DNA of 64,000 bases, from positions 868,001 to 932,000 of the forward strand of contig NZ_RJUU01000002.1 in assembly GCF_003751445.1 (NCBI RefSeq), written 5' to 3'. Position 1 is the first letter of the stretch. Every line of letters begins with the position of its first letter. The notes beneath the pieces are model-generated. The model had not been told where the DNA came from. It did no database searches and saw nothing but the letters and a program-made list of their open reading frames with translations. This stretch comes from Streptomyces sp. 840.1 (GTDB lineage: Bacteria; Actinomycetota; Actinomycetes; Streptomycetales; Streptomycetaceae). Below are positions 45,763-54,989 of the stretch, piece by piece. The position numbers were made by a program, and so were the translations under genes.

Positions 45763-46842
45763 ATGATTTCCACGGTGGTCTGGGGAACCGGCAATGTCGG
45801 CCGCGCGGCCATCCGCGCCGTCGAGGCCCATCCGGCCCTGAAACTGGCGCACGTGCTTGTTCACGATCCCGGCAAGGTGGGCCGCGACGCGGGCGACCTC
45901 GCCGGGACCGGCCGCGATCTGGGCGTCGCGGCGACCGACGACATCGACGCGGTGCTGGCCACCGCTCCCGGCGCGGTGGTGTACGCGGCGTCCGGGGACA
46001 TCCGCCCCGACGAGGCGCTCGCCGACATCGTCAGGGCCGTCCGGACCGGGGCGGTGGTCGTCACCCCGGCCCTGTACGCGCTCTACGACCAGCGGGGCGC
46101 CCCGCCCGAGCTGCGCGACCCGGTCCTGGCCGCCGTCGCGGACGGCGGCGGCTCACTGTTCGTCTCCGGGGTCGACCCCGGCTGGGGCAACGACGTACTG
46201 CCCCTGCTGATCAGCGGACTCGGCAGCACGATCGACGCGATCCGCTGCCAGGAGATCTTCGACTACTCCACCTACGACCAGCCCGAAGCGGTCCGCGACC
46301 TGATCGGCATGGGCCACCCGATGGAGTACGAACCGCTGATGCTCGCGGCCTCCGTCCCGACCATGGTGTGGGGCGGGCAGATACGGCTGATGGCCAGGGC
46401 GCTGGGCGTGGAGCTCGACGACATCCGCGAGACCATGGCCCGGCGGCCGCTGGAGAGCGCGGTCACCACCCGCACCATGGGCGGCTTCGAGGCGGGCACC
46501 CAGGGCGCGGTGCGGTTCGAGGTACAGGGCATCGTCGAGGGCGAGCCCCGCATCGTCATCGAGCACATCACCCGGATCCACCCGTCCTGCGCCCCGGACT
46601 GGCCGTCGCCGCCCGACGGCGCCGGTGCCCACCGCGTGATCATCGAGGGCCGCCCGCGCATCGAGGTCACCGTCGAGGCCGGCGACGAGGACGAGAACCG
46701 CTCGGCGGGCGGCAACGCCACCGCGGTCGGCCGGCTCGTGAACGCCATCGACTGGCTGGTGGACGCGGAACCCGGGCTCTACGACGCGCTCGACGTCCCC
46801 CTGCGCCCCGCAACCGGCAGACTCGGAAGGAAGCAGCCATGA
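45763..46842 (+). CDS. DapB-N-like NAD(P)-dependent oxidoreductase
   Basis: A 359-residue enzyme with an N-terminal Rossmann fold (VVWGTGNVGRAAIRAVEAHP, the GTGNVG dinucleotide loop) related to dihydrodipicolinate reductases and amine dehydrogenases. The later parts (GVDPGWGNDVLPLLISGLGS; EIFDYSTYDQPE; GVELDDIRETMARRPLE) are typical of a large actinobacterial family annotated as NAD(P)H-dependent amine dehydrogenase-like. The substrate is unknown. TACCCT lies seven bases before ATG 45763 and there is no Shine-Dalgarno, suggesting a leaderless transcript. Its stop overlaps the start of the AhpD-like gene, so the two are coupled. Confidence 0.87.
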   Translation: MISTVVWGTGNVGRAAIRAVEAHPALKLAHVLVHDPGKVGRDAGDLAGTGRDLGVAATDDIDAVLATAPGAVVYAASGDIRPDEALADIVRAVRTGAVVVTPALYALYDQRGAPPELRDPVLAAVADGGGSLFVSGVDPGWGNDVLPLLISGLGSTIDAIRCQEIFDYSTYDQPEAVRDLIGMGHPMEYEPLMLAASVPTMVWGGQIRLMARALGVELDDIRETMARRPLESAVTTRTMGGFEAGTQGAVRFEVQGIVEGEPRIVIEHITRIHPSCAPDWPSPPDGAGAHRVIIEGRPRIEVTVEAGDEDENRSAGGNATAVGRLVNAIDWLVDAEPGLYDALDVPLRPATGRLGRKQP

Positions 46843-47318
46843 TCATCGACATCCCCGAGGGCCAGGAGCCGATCGGATACGTGTGGGGGGACATGGTCCC
46901 CGGCATCGGGATGGCCGCCGCGAACTTCTCCCTTTCGGTGTACCAGCACACCACGCTGGGCCTGCGGGAGTTCGAGGCGGCCCGGCTGCGGATCGCCCAG
47001 ATCAACGGGTGCCTGTTCTGCCTGGACTGGCGCACCGAACGGGACGGCGAAAAGGTCGAGGAGGAGTTCGCCGACGCGGTGGACGAATGGCGCACCGCCG
47101 GGTCCTTCGACGACCGGACCCGGCTGGCCGCCGAGTACGCCGAGCGGTACGCCCTGGACCACCACGGTCTGGACGAGGAGTTCTGGACCCGGATGACCGC
47201 GCACTACAGCCAGCGCGAGATCGTCGAGCTGAGCATGAGCATCGGCTCCTGGCTGGCGTTCGGCCGGCTCAACCACGTACTGGGTCTCGACGCCGTGTGC
47301 GTGCTGCCCGGCCACTGA
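46839..47318 (+). CDS. AhpD-like carboxymuconolactone decarboxylase-family protein
   Basis: A 159-residue helical protein with the AhpD core: LREFEAARLRIAQINGCLFCLDWR, where the C-x-x-C pair (CLFC) and the preceding Arg/Ile pattern match peroxidase-type CMD proteins, then FWTRMTAHYSQREIVELSMSIGSWLAFGRLNHVLGLD. The redox CxxC suggests peroxidase or disulfide-reductase activity rather than lactone decarboxylation. ATG 46839 overlaps the previous stop (ATGA). Together with the DapB-like enzyme it forms a two-gene unit facing the cholesterol oxidase gene. Confidence 0.9.
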   Translation: MIIDIPEGQEPIGYVWGDMVPGIGMAAANFSLSVYQHTTLGLREFEAARLRIAQINGCLFCLDWRTERDGEKVEEEFADAVDEWRTAGSFDDRTRLAAEYAERYALDHHGLDEEFWTRMTAHYSQREIVELSMSIGSWLAFGRLNHVLGLDAVCVLPGH

Positions 47319-47323
47319 GCCGG

Positions 47324-47362
47324 ACGCCCCGGGCCCGTCCCTTCCGCCCGTGCCCGGGGCGT
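47324..47362. terminator. Probable terminator between AhpD-like and cholesterol oxidase genes
   Basis: ACGCCCCGGGC (47324-47334) and GCCCGGGGCGT (47352-47362) form a perfect 11-bp stem with a 17-base loop between convergent genes. The long loop lowers confidence. Confidence 0.6.
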
Positions 47363-47432
47363 ACCCAGGAGGAGAGCCGCCATGCCCGTCTCCTCCTGGC
47401 CTGCCTGCCGTGCCTGCCGTGTCGGGCCGGTG

Positions 47433-49127
<1,695 letters not shown>

Positions 49128-49269
49128 TCAAGAAGTCACTACATACCTGCGGGTAATTTCCCGGGGTTCGGACCCTTCGCGGCCTGCGGCGGCCCTCTCC
49201 GTCCCCGGGTGCGGCGCCCGGGTATCGCGTGGATGCTGGGTATGCCGGCGTTCCATGAGGAGGACAGTC

Positions 49270-49458
49270 ATGAGCATGCTCGACAAGATCAAGGACCTGA
49301 TCAAGGGGCATCCGGACCAGGCCCGCCAGGGAGTCGAGAAGGGCGGCGACCTCGCCGACCAGAAGACGCATGGCAAGTACAGCGGCCAGGTCGACTCCGC
49401 CCAGCAGAAGCTAAATGACCAGCTCGGTGACAAGCGGCCGCCCGCCGACGGCAGGTAG
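49270..49458 (+). CDS. Small antitoxin-like protein (MT0933/Rv0909-type)
   Basis: A 62-residue charged helical protein: MSMLDKIKDLIKGHPDQARQ, then GVEKGGDLADQKTHGKYSGQ and the tail. The pattern of an N-terminal amphipathic helix, KGGD and D-x-x-T-x-G-K-Y matches the small proteins annotated as MT0933-like antitoxins in actinobacteria. No toxin gene is adjacent, and many members behave as stress-induced orphans. ATG 49270 is five bases after GAGGAGGA. It is divergent from choA and convergent with another tiny gene across a long palindrome. Confidence 0.85.
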   Translation: MSMLDKIKDLIKGHPDQARQGVEKGGDLADQKTHGKYSGQVDSAQQKLNDQLGDKRPPADGR

Positions 49459-49478
49459 GTGAGGGGCGCACGTCCCCG

Positions 49479-49532
49479 CAGTCCGACGGAGCGGCAGTCG
49501 CCATCGATGGCGACTGCCGCTCCGTCGGACTG
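49479..49532. terminator. Bidirectional terminator, 54-bp perfect palindrome
   Basis: The 27-base arms (49479-49505 and 49506-49532) are exact reverse complements with centre ATCGAT. The left arm begins CAGTCCGACGGAGCGGCAG. It lies between two convergent small genes and should stop both transcripts. Confidence 0.85.
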
Positions 49533-49568
49533 TGTGTGGGGGGTGAAGTCCGGTCGTCGGTCGTGCTG

Positions 49569-49739
49569 TCAGTTGTGGCCGAACTTCCGCTCGCGCTTGT
49601 GCGAGACATGCTCCGAGATCGCCTTCACGCCTTCGGGCTCGGGCGCGGTGCTCGTCTGCTCCTTGGGCTCCGCACTCGTGGAGTGCTCATGGCCGCCGCT
49701 GCGGGCGCCACGGTTGTGCCGGCTCTGCTTCTTGCCCAT
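49569..49739 (-). CDS. Small basic protein of unknown function
   Basis: A 56-residue hydrophilic protein, MGKKQSRHNRGARSGGHEHS at the start and ISEHVSHKRERKFGHN at the end, rich in Lys, Arg, His and Glu, with no hydrophobic core and probably disordered. AGGAGG ends nine bases before ATG 49739, and codon use is normal, so I take it as real despite its size. Similar short basic proteins occur near stress genes in Streptomyces. It faces the antitoxin-like gene. Confidence 0.75.
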   Translation of the reverse strand: MGKKQSRHNRGARSGGHEHSTSAEPKEQTSTAPEPEGVKAISEHVSHKRERKFGHN

Positions 49740-49914
49740 GATCGTGCCTCCTGTGCGGATGTCGGACGATGGGCCGCCTTTCGGGCTCGCATACAAGTGT
49801 AAAGGGTGCATTTCTGCCCGTAAGGGTCTCGCTCCGCCTCGCTGCCTGCTCTCGGCTCCTTCTCCGCCCGACGTGGAAGTGCGGAGCACGGCCGCCCGGG
49901 AGCATGCTGGGGGT

Positions 49915-52431
49915 GTGACCTGGTACGGCGCGGCCCGGGGTGCTCCGCTCAGCGAGGGTGCCGGAGTGCCCGGGAGACTCAAGGACGGCCGGGCGCCGGA
50001 CGAACTGTCCCTGGTGCTCGCCCAGGCCGTCGTGAACGGGGTCGAGGCCGTAGGCGGACAGGCGGGCGGCGTCTACCTGCGCTCCCTCACACCGGGACTG
50101 TTGCGGCTGGCGGTACTGGCCGGGCTGCCGGGGCCGCTCTTCCGCCCCTGGTGGCGCATGCATGTGAACCGCCCCTTCCCGGTGGCCGACGCCTTCATCA
50201 CCGGCCGGGCCGTCCACCTCGCCGACCCCGAGGAGGCCATGCGCCGCTACCCGCAGTTGATGGCGGGCCTGCCGTTCCCGTTCGGCTCCCTGTACGTGCC
50301 GGTCTTCAGCGCGGGTGAACCGGTCGGGGTCCTCACGGTGCTGCGCCCGGCGACCCCCGGCAGACCGGTGGGAACCGCCGAACGGCGCAGGCTGGCCGGG
50401 GTCGCCGAACGGCTGGGCGGCGCACTCACGGAGCTGGCGGCAACCGGAGTGAAACCGCGGTGGGACGAGGAACCGCTGCCCGTCCAGCTGCCCGCCGGCA
50501 GCTCGCCGCCCGTACGGATCGGCCGGTTCGACTGGGACCTGGCCAGCGGTGCCGTCGGCGCCGACGACGAACTGTGCGCGATCCTCGGCACCGAGCCCGC
50601 CGAGTTCCCCGGCACGATCGACGCGCTGGCCGCCCGGCTGGCTCCGGAGGACGTCTACGGACTGTGGGCCCTGGCCCGCCAGGCGGCAGGGTCGGGCGGC
50701 CCCGTCGTACGCAGGATGCGGCTGCGCGGCCCCGACGGCCGCTCGCACCTCCTGGAGGTCTCGGGCCGCCGGGACGCCCAGGCCGGAAACGGGGCGGCGA
50801 GCCATCTGACCGGCTTCCTGGTCGACCTCGGTATCGGCCCGGTCGTCCCCGAGGCGGCCGACCGGCTGCCGAGGGGGATCTTCTCGCTGGACCGCTTCGG
50901 CCGGATCACCTACCTCAACGACCTGGCCGAGCAGCTCCTCGGCCACGCCAGGTCCGAGCTGGTGGGGCGGGTGCTCTGGGAAGTCCTCCCGTGGTTCGCC
51001 AACCCCGCGTACGAGGACCACTACCGGTCCGCGATGATCGCCGACGACCCGGTCCACTTCCTCGCCCGGCGCAACCCGCCTCCCTGGCTCGCGATCTCCC
51101 TCTACCCGGGCCACGAAGGGCTGACCGCCGTACTCACCCCCACCGAGGAGCCCTCCTACGCGCCGGGTTCCGTCTCCTCGCCGGGGCTGGGACTCGGTTC
51201 GCCCGCCGACCGCTCCGCCGCGCTCTACCGGCCGGTCGCGCTGGCCATCGCGCTGACCGAGGCCGTCACCGCCCGGCAGGTGTCCGCGGTGGTCACCGAG
51301 GAACTGCTGCCCGCGTTCGGCGGCAGACAGCTCGCGATCTACCTGCTCAAGGAGGGCCGCCTCTACCTGGAGTGGGAGACCGGCTTCCCCAAGGGCTTCC
51401 TGGACGGGTTCGACGGCGTCGGCCTGGACGCCCGGATTCCCGGAGTGGAGACGCTCACCTCCGGCCGCCCGATCTTCTTCGAGTCCATGCAGCACCTGGG
51501 CGCCGCCTACCCCGGCATCCCCATGGACGCGGATGTCGGCGCCCGCGCCTTCCTGCCGCTGATCGCCTCAGGACAGCACGTCGGCTCCTGCATCCTCGGC
51601 TTCGACCAGCCGCGCGGCTTCAGCCCCGAGGAGCGCACGATCCTGACCGCGCTGGCCGGCCTCATCGCCCAGGCGCTGCAACGGGCCCAGCGCTACGACA
51701 CCGAGGCCGCCCTCGCCCGCGGACTCCAGGACGTCCTGCTTCCGCACCGGCTGCCCGTTGTCGACGGGGTCGACACCGCGGGCCGCTACCTCGCCGGCAC
51801 CCAGGGCATGGACGTCGGCGGCGACTGGTACGACGTCATCGAGACGGGCGACCGGCTGGCCCTGGTCATCGGGGACGTCCAGGGACACGGTGTCGCCGCC
51901 GCCGCGACCATGGGACAACTGCGCAGCGCCGTAAGGGCCTTCGCGCTCAGCGGGTTCGATCCGCAGGAGGTGATGAGCGGCACCAACCGGCTCCTCATCG
52001 ACCTCGATCCCGGCCAGTTCGCCAGCTGCTGCTACATCGTCCTGGACCCGGCCACCGGGATCGCGCACGCCGTGCGGGCCGGACATCCGCAGCCCGTCCT
52101 GCGCCGCCCGGACGGCACGGTCGAGGTCATGGACGTGTCGGGCGGGATCGTCCTGGGAGTCTCACCCGACGCCACCTACCCCGTGAGCGAACTGCGCCTG
52201 GCCCAGGGCGAGATGCTCGCCCTGTACACCGACGGCATGGTCGAGCAGTCCGGAACGGACATCGACGTCGGCATCGAACGGCTGCGCCGCATCATCGCCG
52301 ACTTCGGCCCGGCCCCGCTGGCCGACATGGCGGACCACGTGATCGCAACTGCCAGGCAGGCCCCGGACCGGCCCGACGACATCGCCCTGCTGCTCGCCGC
52401 CCGTTGGAACGACACGGACCGGTCCCCCTGA
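49915..52431 (+). CDS. PP2C/SpoIIE serine phosphatase with GAF-PAS-PAS-GAF sensor array
   Basis: An 838-residue signalling protein. An N-terminal GAF-like domain (residues 20-175; SLVLAQAVVNGVEAVGGQAGG) precedes a PAS-like region (190-300), a clearer PAS (310-410; GIFSLDRFGRITYLNDLAEQ), a second GAF (440-600; ALTEAVTARQVSAVVTEELL) and a C-terminal SpoIIE phosphatase (LQDVLLPHRLP, GGDWYDVIE, VIGDVQGHGVAAAATMG, LYTDGMVEQ, PDDIALLLA) with the metal-binding aspartates. Such proteins dephosphorylate anti-anti-sigma factors in partner-switching pathways. The start is uncertain: I use GTG 49915, with GTG 49879 in frame. No anti-sigma genes adjoin it. Confidence 0.9.
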   Translation: MTWYGAARGAPLSEGAGVPGRLKDGRAPDELSLVLAQAVVNGVEAVGGQAGGVYLRSLTPGLLRLAVLAGLPGPLFRPWWRMHVNRPFPVADAFITGRAVHLADPEEAMRRYPQLMAGLPFPFGSLYVPVFSAGEPVGVLTVLRPATPGRPVGTAERRRLAGVAERLGGALTELAATGVKPRWDEEPLPVQLPAGSSPPVRIGRFDWDLASGAVGADDELCAILGTEPAEFPGTIDALAARLAPEDVYGLWALARQAAGSGGPVVRRMRLRGPDGRSHLLEVSGRRDAQAGNGAASHLTGFLVDLGIGPVVPEAADRLPRGIFSLDRFGRITYLNDLAEQLLGHARSELVGRVLWEVLPWFANPAYEDHYRSAMIADDPVHFLARRNPPPWLAISLYPGHEGLTAVLTPTEEPSYAPGSVSSPGLGLGSPADRSAALYRPVALAIALTEAVTARQVSAVVTEELLPAFGGRQLAIYLLKEGRLYLEWETGFPKGFLDGFDGVGLDARIPGVETLTSGRPIFFESMQHLGAAYPGIPMDADVGARAFLPLIASGQHVGSCILGFDQPRGFSPEERTILTALAGLIAQALQRAQRYDTEAALARGLQDVLLPHRLPVVDGVDTAGRYLAGTQGMDVGGDWYDVIETGDRLALVIGDVQGHGVAAAATMGQLRSAVRAFALSGFDPQEVMSGTNRLLIDLDPGQFASCCYIVLDPATGIAHAVRAGHPQPVLRRPDGTVEVMDVSGGIVLGVSPDATYPVSELRLAQGEMLALYTDGMVEQSGTDIDVGIERLRRIIADFGPAPLADMADHVIATARQAPDRPDDIALLLAARWNDTDRSP

Positions 52432-52438
52432 GCCGGCC

Positions 52439-53761
52439 TCAGCGCCGTCGTGCGTTCGGGGCGGGAACGAGACGTACCGCGGTGTTGAGCACGTGGTCGA
52501 TCACATCGCGCGAGGGGTTGTCCGTCAGATTGCTGAGCAGCCGGGCCAGCGTGTTGAGCAGGAACGGCGAGCCCATCACGTACCGGTTCAGGACGGGCTG
52601 GAACCCCGAGCGGCTGAAGACGAGATCGGCGGCCGTGTTGCCGAGCCGGTAGTAGCGCCCCCAGCGCCGGTTCATCTCGACCGGGTAGTGGTGGAGCGCC
52701 CGCTCCCGCCGGGGCCCCGCAGGCATGGCCAGTGCCAGTGCGACGCTCTCGGCGGCGACCTCCCCGGCCTCCAGCGCCTGCCCGATGCCCTCACCGTTCC
52801 ACGGGCTGATCATGCCGCCGGAGTCGCCGACGAGGAGGAGGCCCCGGGTGTACAGCGGATGACGGTTGAGGCCCAGCGGGAGCGCGGCGCTGCGGACGGG
52901 CCCCTCGGCGTTCTCCTCCCGCAGCCCCCACTCGGACGGCGTACGGGCCAGCCACTGGTCCATGGTCGCCCGCAGGTCCGGCTTGCCGTGGCGGCGGTGG
53001 GGGATCGCGCCGAGTCCCACGTTGACGCGCCCGTCACCCATCGGGAAGATCCAGCCGTACCCCGGCAGGAAGCGGTCGCTCCTGGGGAAGCGGAGGTCGG
53101 CCCAGAGCTCCAGGTACTCCTCCCGGGAACGCTCGGGGCTGCGGTAGTAGCGGCGGGCCGCCGTGGCGATCTGGCGCCTGGTGTCCCGTTGCAGCCCCAT
53201 CGCGAGGGCCAGCCGGGCGGAGGCGCCGTCGGCGGCGATGACGACCGGGGCCCGGTGCACCACCGGGTCACCCTTCCCGGACACCGCGCTCACGCCGGTG
53301 ATCCGGCCGGCCCGGTCGGTCACCGGCTCCGTCACCTTCACGCCCGTGCGCAGCCGGGCCCCGGCGGCGACGGCGTGGCCGGCCAGGATGTCGTCGAAGT
53401 CGTGGCGGCTGCGGGTCAGACCGAAGTCGGGGTAGCCGCCCAGCGCGGGCCAGTCGATCCGCACCTGCCGGTCCCCGGTCACCCAGCGCATCCCGCGCGA
53501 CCGCGTCCAGCCCGGTGCGTCGATGTCGACGCCCATCCGGATCAGCTGGTGCACCGCACGCGGCGTGAGGCCGTCCCCGCACACCTTCTCCCGGGGGAAG
53601 TCGGACTTCTCCAGCAGCAGCACGTCCACGCCCGCCCTGGCGAGGTGGAAGGCGGCGGACGAGCCGGCCGGGCCCGCCCCCACCACGATCACCTGGGCCT
53701 CCTCGGACCCGCCGGGGGACTGTTCGTCGGCCGGGGACTGGTCTGCACGCGCTTCCCGCAT
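52439..53761 (-). CDS. Geranylgeranyl-reductase-family FAD oxidoreductase
   Basis: A 440-residue flavoprotein. The N-terminal nucleotide loop is VIVVGAGPAGSSAAFHLARA, followed by EKSDFPREKVCGDGLTPRAV (the KxCGxG signature of geranylgeranyl reductases), LTRSRHDFDDILAGHAV, VIAADGASARLALAMG, and the second FAD motif LLLVGDSGGMISPWNGEGIG. These enzymes reduce double bonds of polyprenyl chains such as menaquinone or lipid precursors. ATG 53761 follows AAAGGG and gives a short charged leader before the fold. It is convergent with the phosphatase gene, seven bases between stops. Confidence 0.92.
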   Translation of the reverse strand: MREARADQSPADEQSPGGSEEAQVIVVGAGPAGSSAAFHLARAGVDVLLLEKSDFPREKVCGDGLTPRAVHQLIRMGVDIDAPGWTRSRGMRWVTGDRQVRIDWPALGGYPDFGLTRSRHDFDDILAGHAVAAGARLRTGVKVTEPVTDRAGRITGVSAVSGKGDPVVHRAPVVIAADGASARLALAMGLQRDTRRQIATAARRYYRSPERSREEYLELWADLRFPRSDRFLPGYGWIFPMGDGRVNVGLGAIPHRRHGKPDLRATMDQWLARTPSEWGLREENAEGPVRSAALPLGLNRHPLYTRGLLLVGDSGGMISPWNGEGIGQALEAGEVAAESVALALAMPAGPRRERALHHYPVEMNRRWGRYYRLGNTAADLVFSRSGFQPVLNRYVMGSPFLLNTLARLLSNLTDNPSRDVIDHVLNTAVRLVPAPNARRR

Positions 53762-54044
53762 CGGGAACCCTTTCCTGGGGCGGCCGGAGCCGCCCGGAGA
53801 AGGCGGCCCTGTACACCGACATCCTGCCGGTTCGCGCCGCTCGGCGGCAGGGTGATCACGCGTGCGAGGTGTGTGGGCTTTCGGCCCGTCCGGTGCGCCC
53901 GCCGCCACGCGGACGGGGCCGCACGGTGTGCGGCCCCGGGCGACGAACAGAAGAACGGACGGGTAGTCGGACGGACGGGCAGAGCTGCGGAAGTCCCGGC
54001 GGGTGACCGCCGGGCGAACGGAGGACGGACGGGCGCCGACCGGC

Positions 54045-54140
54045 TCAGTACGGCAGCGGACGCCCGGACGGAGTGCGCAGATCCAGCGGCGGCGGCCGCG
54101 ACGGAAGCTGGGGACGTCTGACAACCCTGATGCGGCCCAC
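54045..54140 (-). CDS. Candidate 31-residue Pro/Arg-rich peptide gene
   Basis: A short open frame in a 475-base gap. GTG 54140 follows a perfect AGGAGG (54154-54149) by eight bases and ends at TGA 54047-54045. The peptide begins MGRIRVVRRPQLPSRPPP and ends GRPLPY. It is strongly basic and has ten prolines, resembling in composition a proline-rich antimicrobial or leader peptide. Third-position GC (about three quarters) is lower than in neighbours. There are no RiPP enzymes nearby. An in-frame GTG at 54149 overlaps the SD. It may be a real small protein or chance. Confidence 0.45.
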   Translation of the reverse strand: MGRIRVVRRPQLPSRPPPLDLRTPSGRPLPY

Positions 54141-54236
54141 TGCCACCACCTCCTGTCGGTCACCCGACCTATGCCCGGCGGTGCGCCGTTCACACCCCCG
54201 GGGGCCCGTGATCGCGTTCCGTGACCGGCGCCGGCC

Positions 54237-54722
54237 CTACTCCGGTGGTCGGTGGCCCGCGTCGGCGAGCAGCCGCTCGATCCGGTCGAAGCGCTCGTGC
54301 AGCAGCTGGGCGGTCTCCTCGCGGACATGACGCGCGGTCTGCTCCGCCGAGGCGGCGAGCCGGTGACGGCGCTCGCGTTCATGCCCCACGAACCAGGTGG
54401 CGAGTGCCGCCGTGACCATTCCGTACGTGGTGATGCCCACGCCCATCACCACGACGGCGACGATCCGGCCCCACAGCGTCACCGGGTAGAAGTCGCCGTA
54501 CCCGACGGTCGTCGCGGTCTCCGCGGACCACCACAGCGCCCGGGGATAGCTGGTGATGGTGGCGCGCCCGGCGTGCTGTTCCGCCACGAGCACCGCCCAG
54601 GAGCCGGCGAGCACGGTCAGGGCGAGGACCACCGTCGCCCCACCCACCGCCTTCAGATGGAGCGAACGGCCTTCCCGGCCGAGCAGCAGCTCGACCGCCT
54701 TGGTCAGGAACACAGGCACCAT
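54237..54722 (-). CDS. Two-helix potassium channel
   Basis: A 161-residue membrane protein with the potassium selectivity filter TVGYGD (in SAETATTVGYGDFYPVTLWG) between two main transmembrane helices (VVLALTVLAGSWAVLVAEQH; IVAVVVMGVGITTYGMVTAA). A basic segment and a C-terminal coiled coil follow (REETAQLLHERFDRIERLL). This is the KcsA-like 2TM layout. I prefer ATG 54722 (MVPVFLTKAVELL), while GTG 54770 would add 16 disordered residues. The presence of W and R near the filter region matches bacterial Ion_trans_2 channels. Confidence 0.9.
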   Translation of the reverse strand: MVPVFLTKAVELLLGREGRSLHLKAVGGATVVLALTVLAGSWAVLVAEQHAGRATITSYPRALWWSAETATTVGYGDFYPVTLWGRIVAVVVMGVGITTYGMVTAALATWFVGHERERRHRLAASAEQTARHVREETAQLLHERFDRIERLLADAGHRPPE

Positions 54723-54989
54723 TTCCGGATCATGCCCGGCCGCCGCCGGTGCCGGAGCACGGGCGCGCACCGGCGGCGGCCCCCGTCACCCGATCGGAAC
54801 GACCCGCCCGGTCCCGGGCAGGACCCCGGCCCCGCGCTCCGCGTTCCGACCCCGGCAATCCGTGTTAAACCTGGATATGTGGGTGGTACAGGTCGGTTCC
54901 GGGCGTGGTTTCACCGCTCCGCCCGGCGGCCGCGTCGGCATGATGGCGGACGTCCGGGCGGTGAGCGGCGTGCGCCGTCCGGACCGGAC

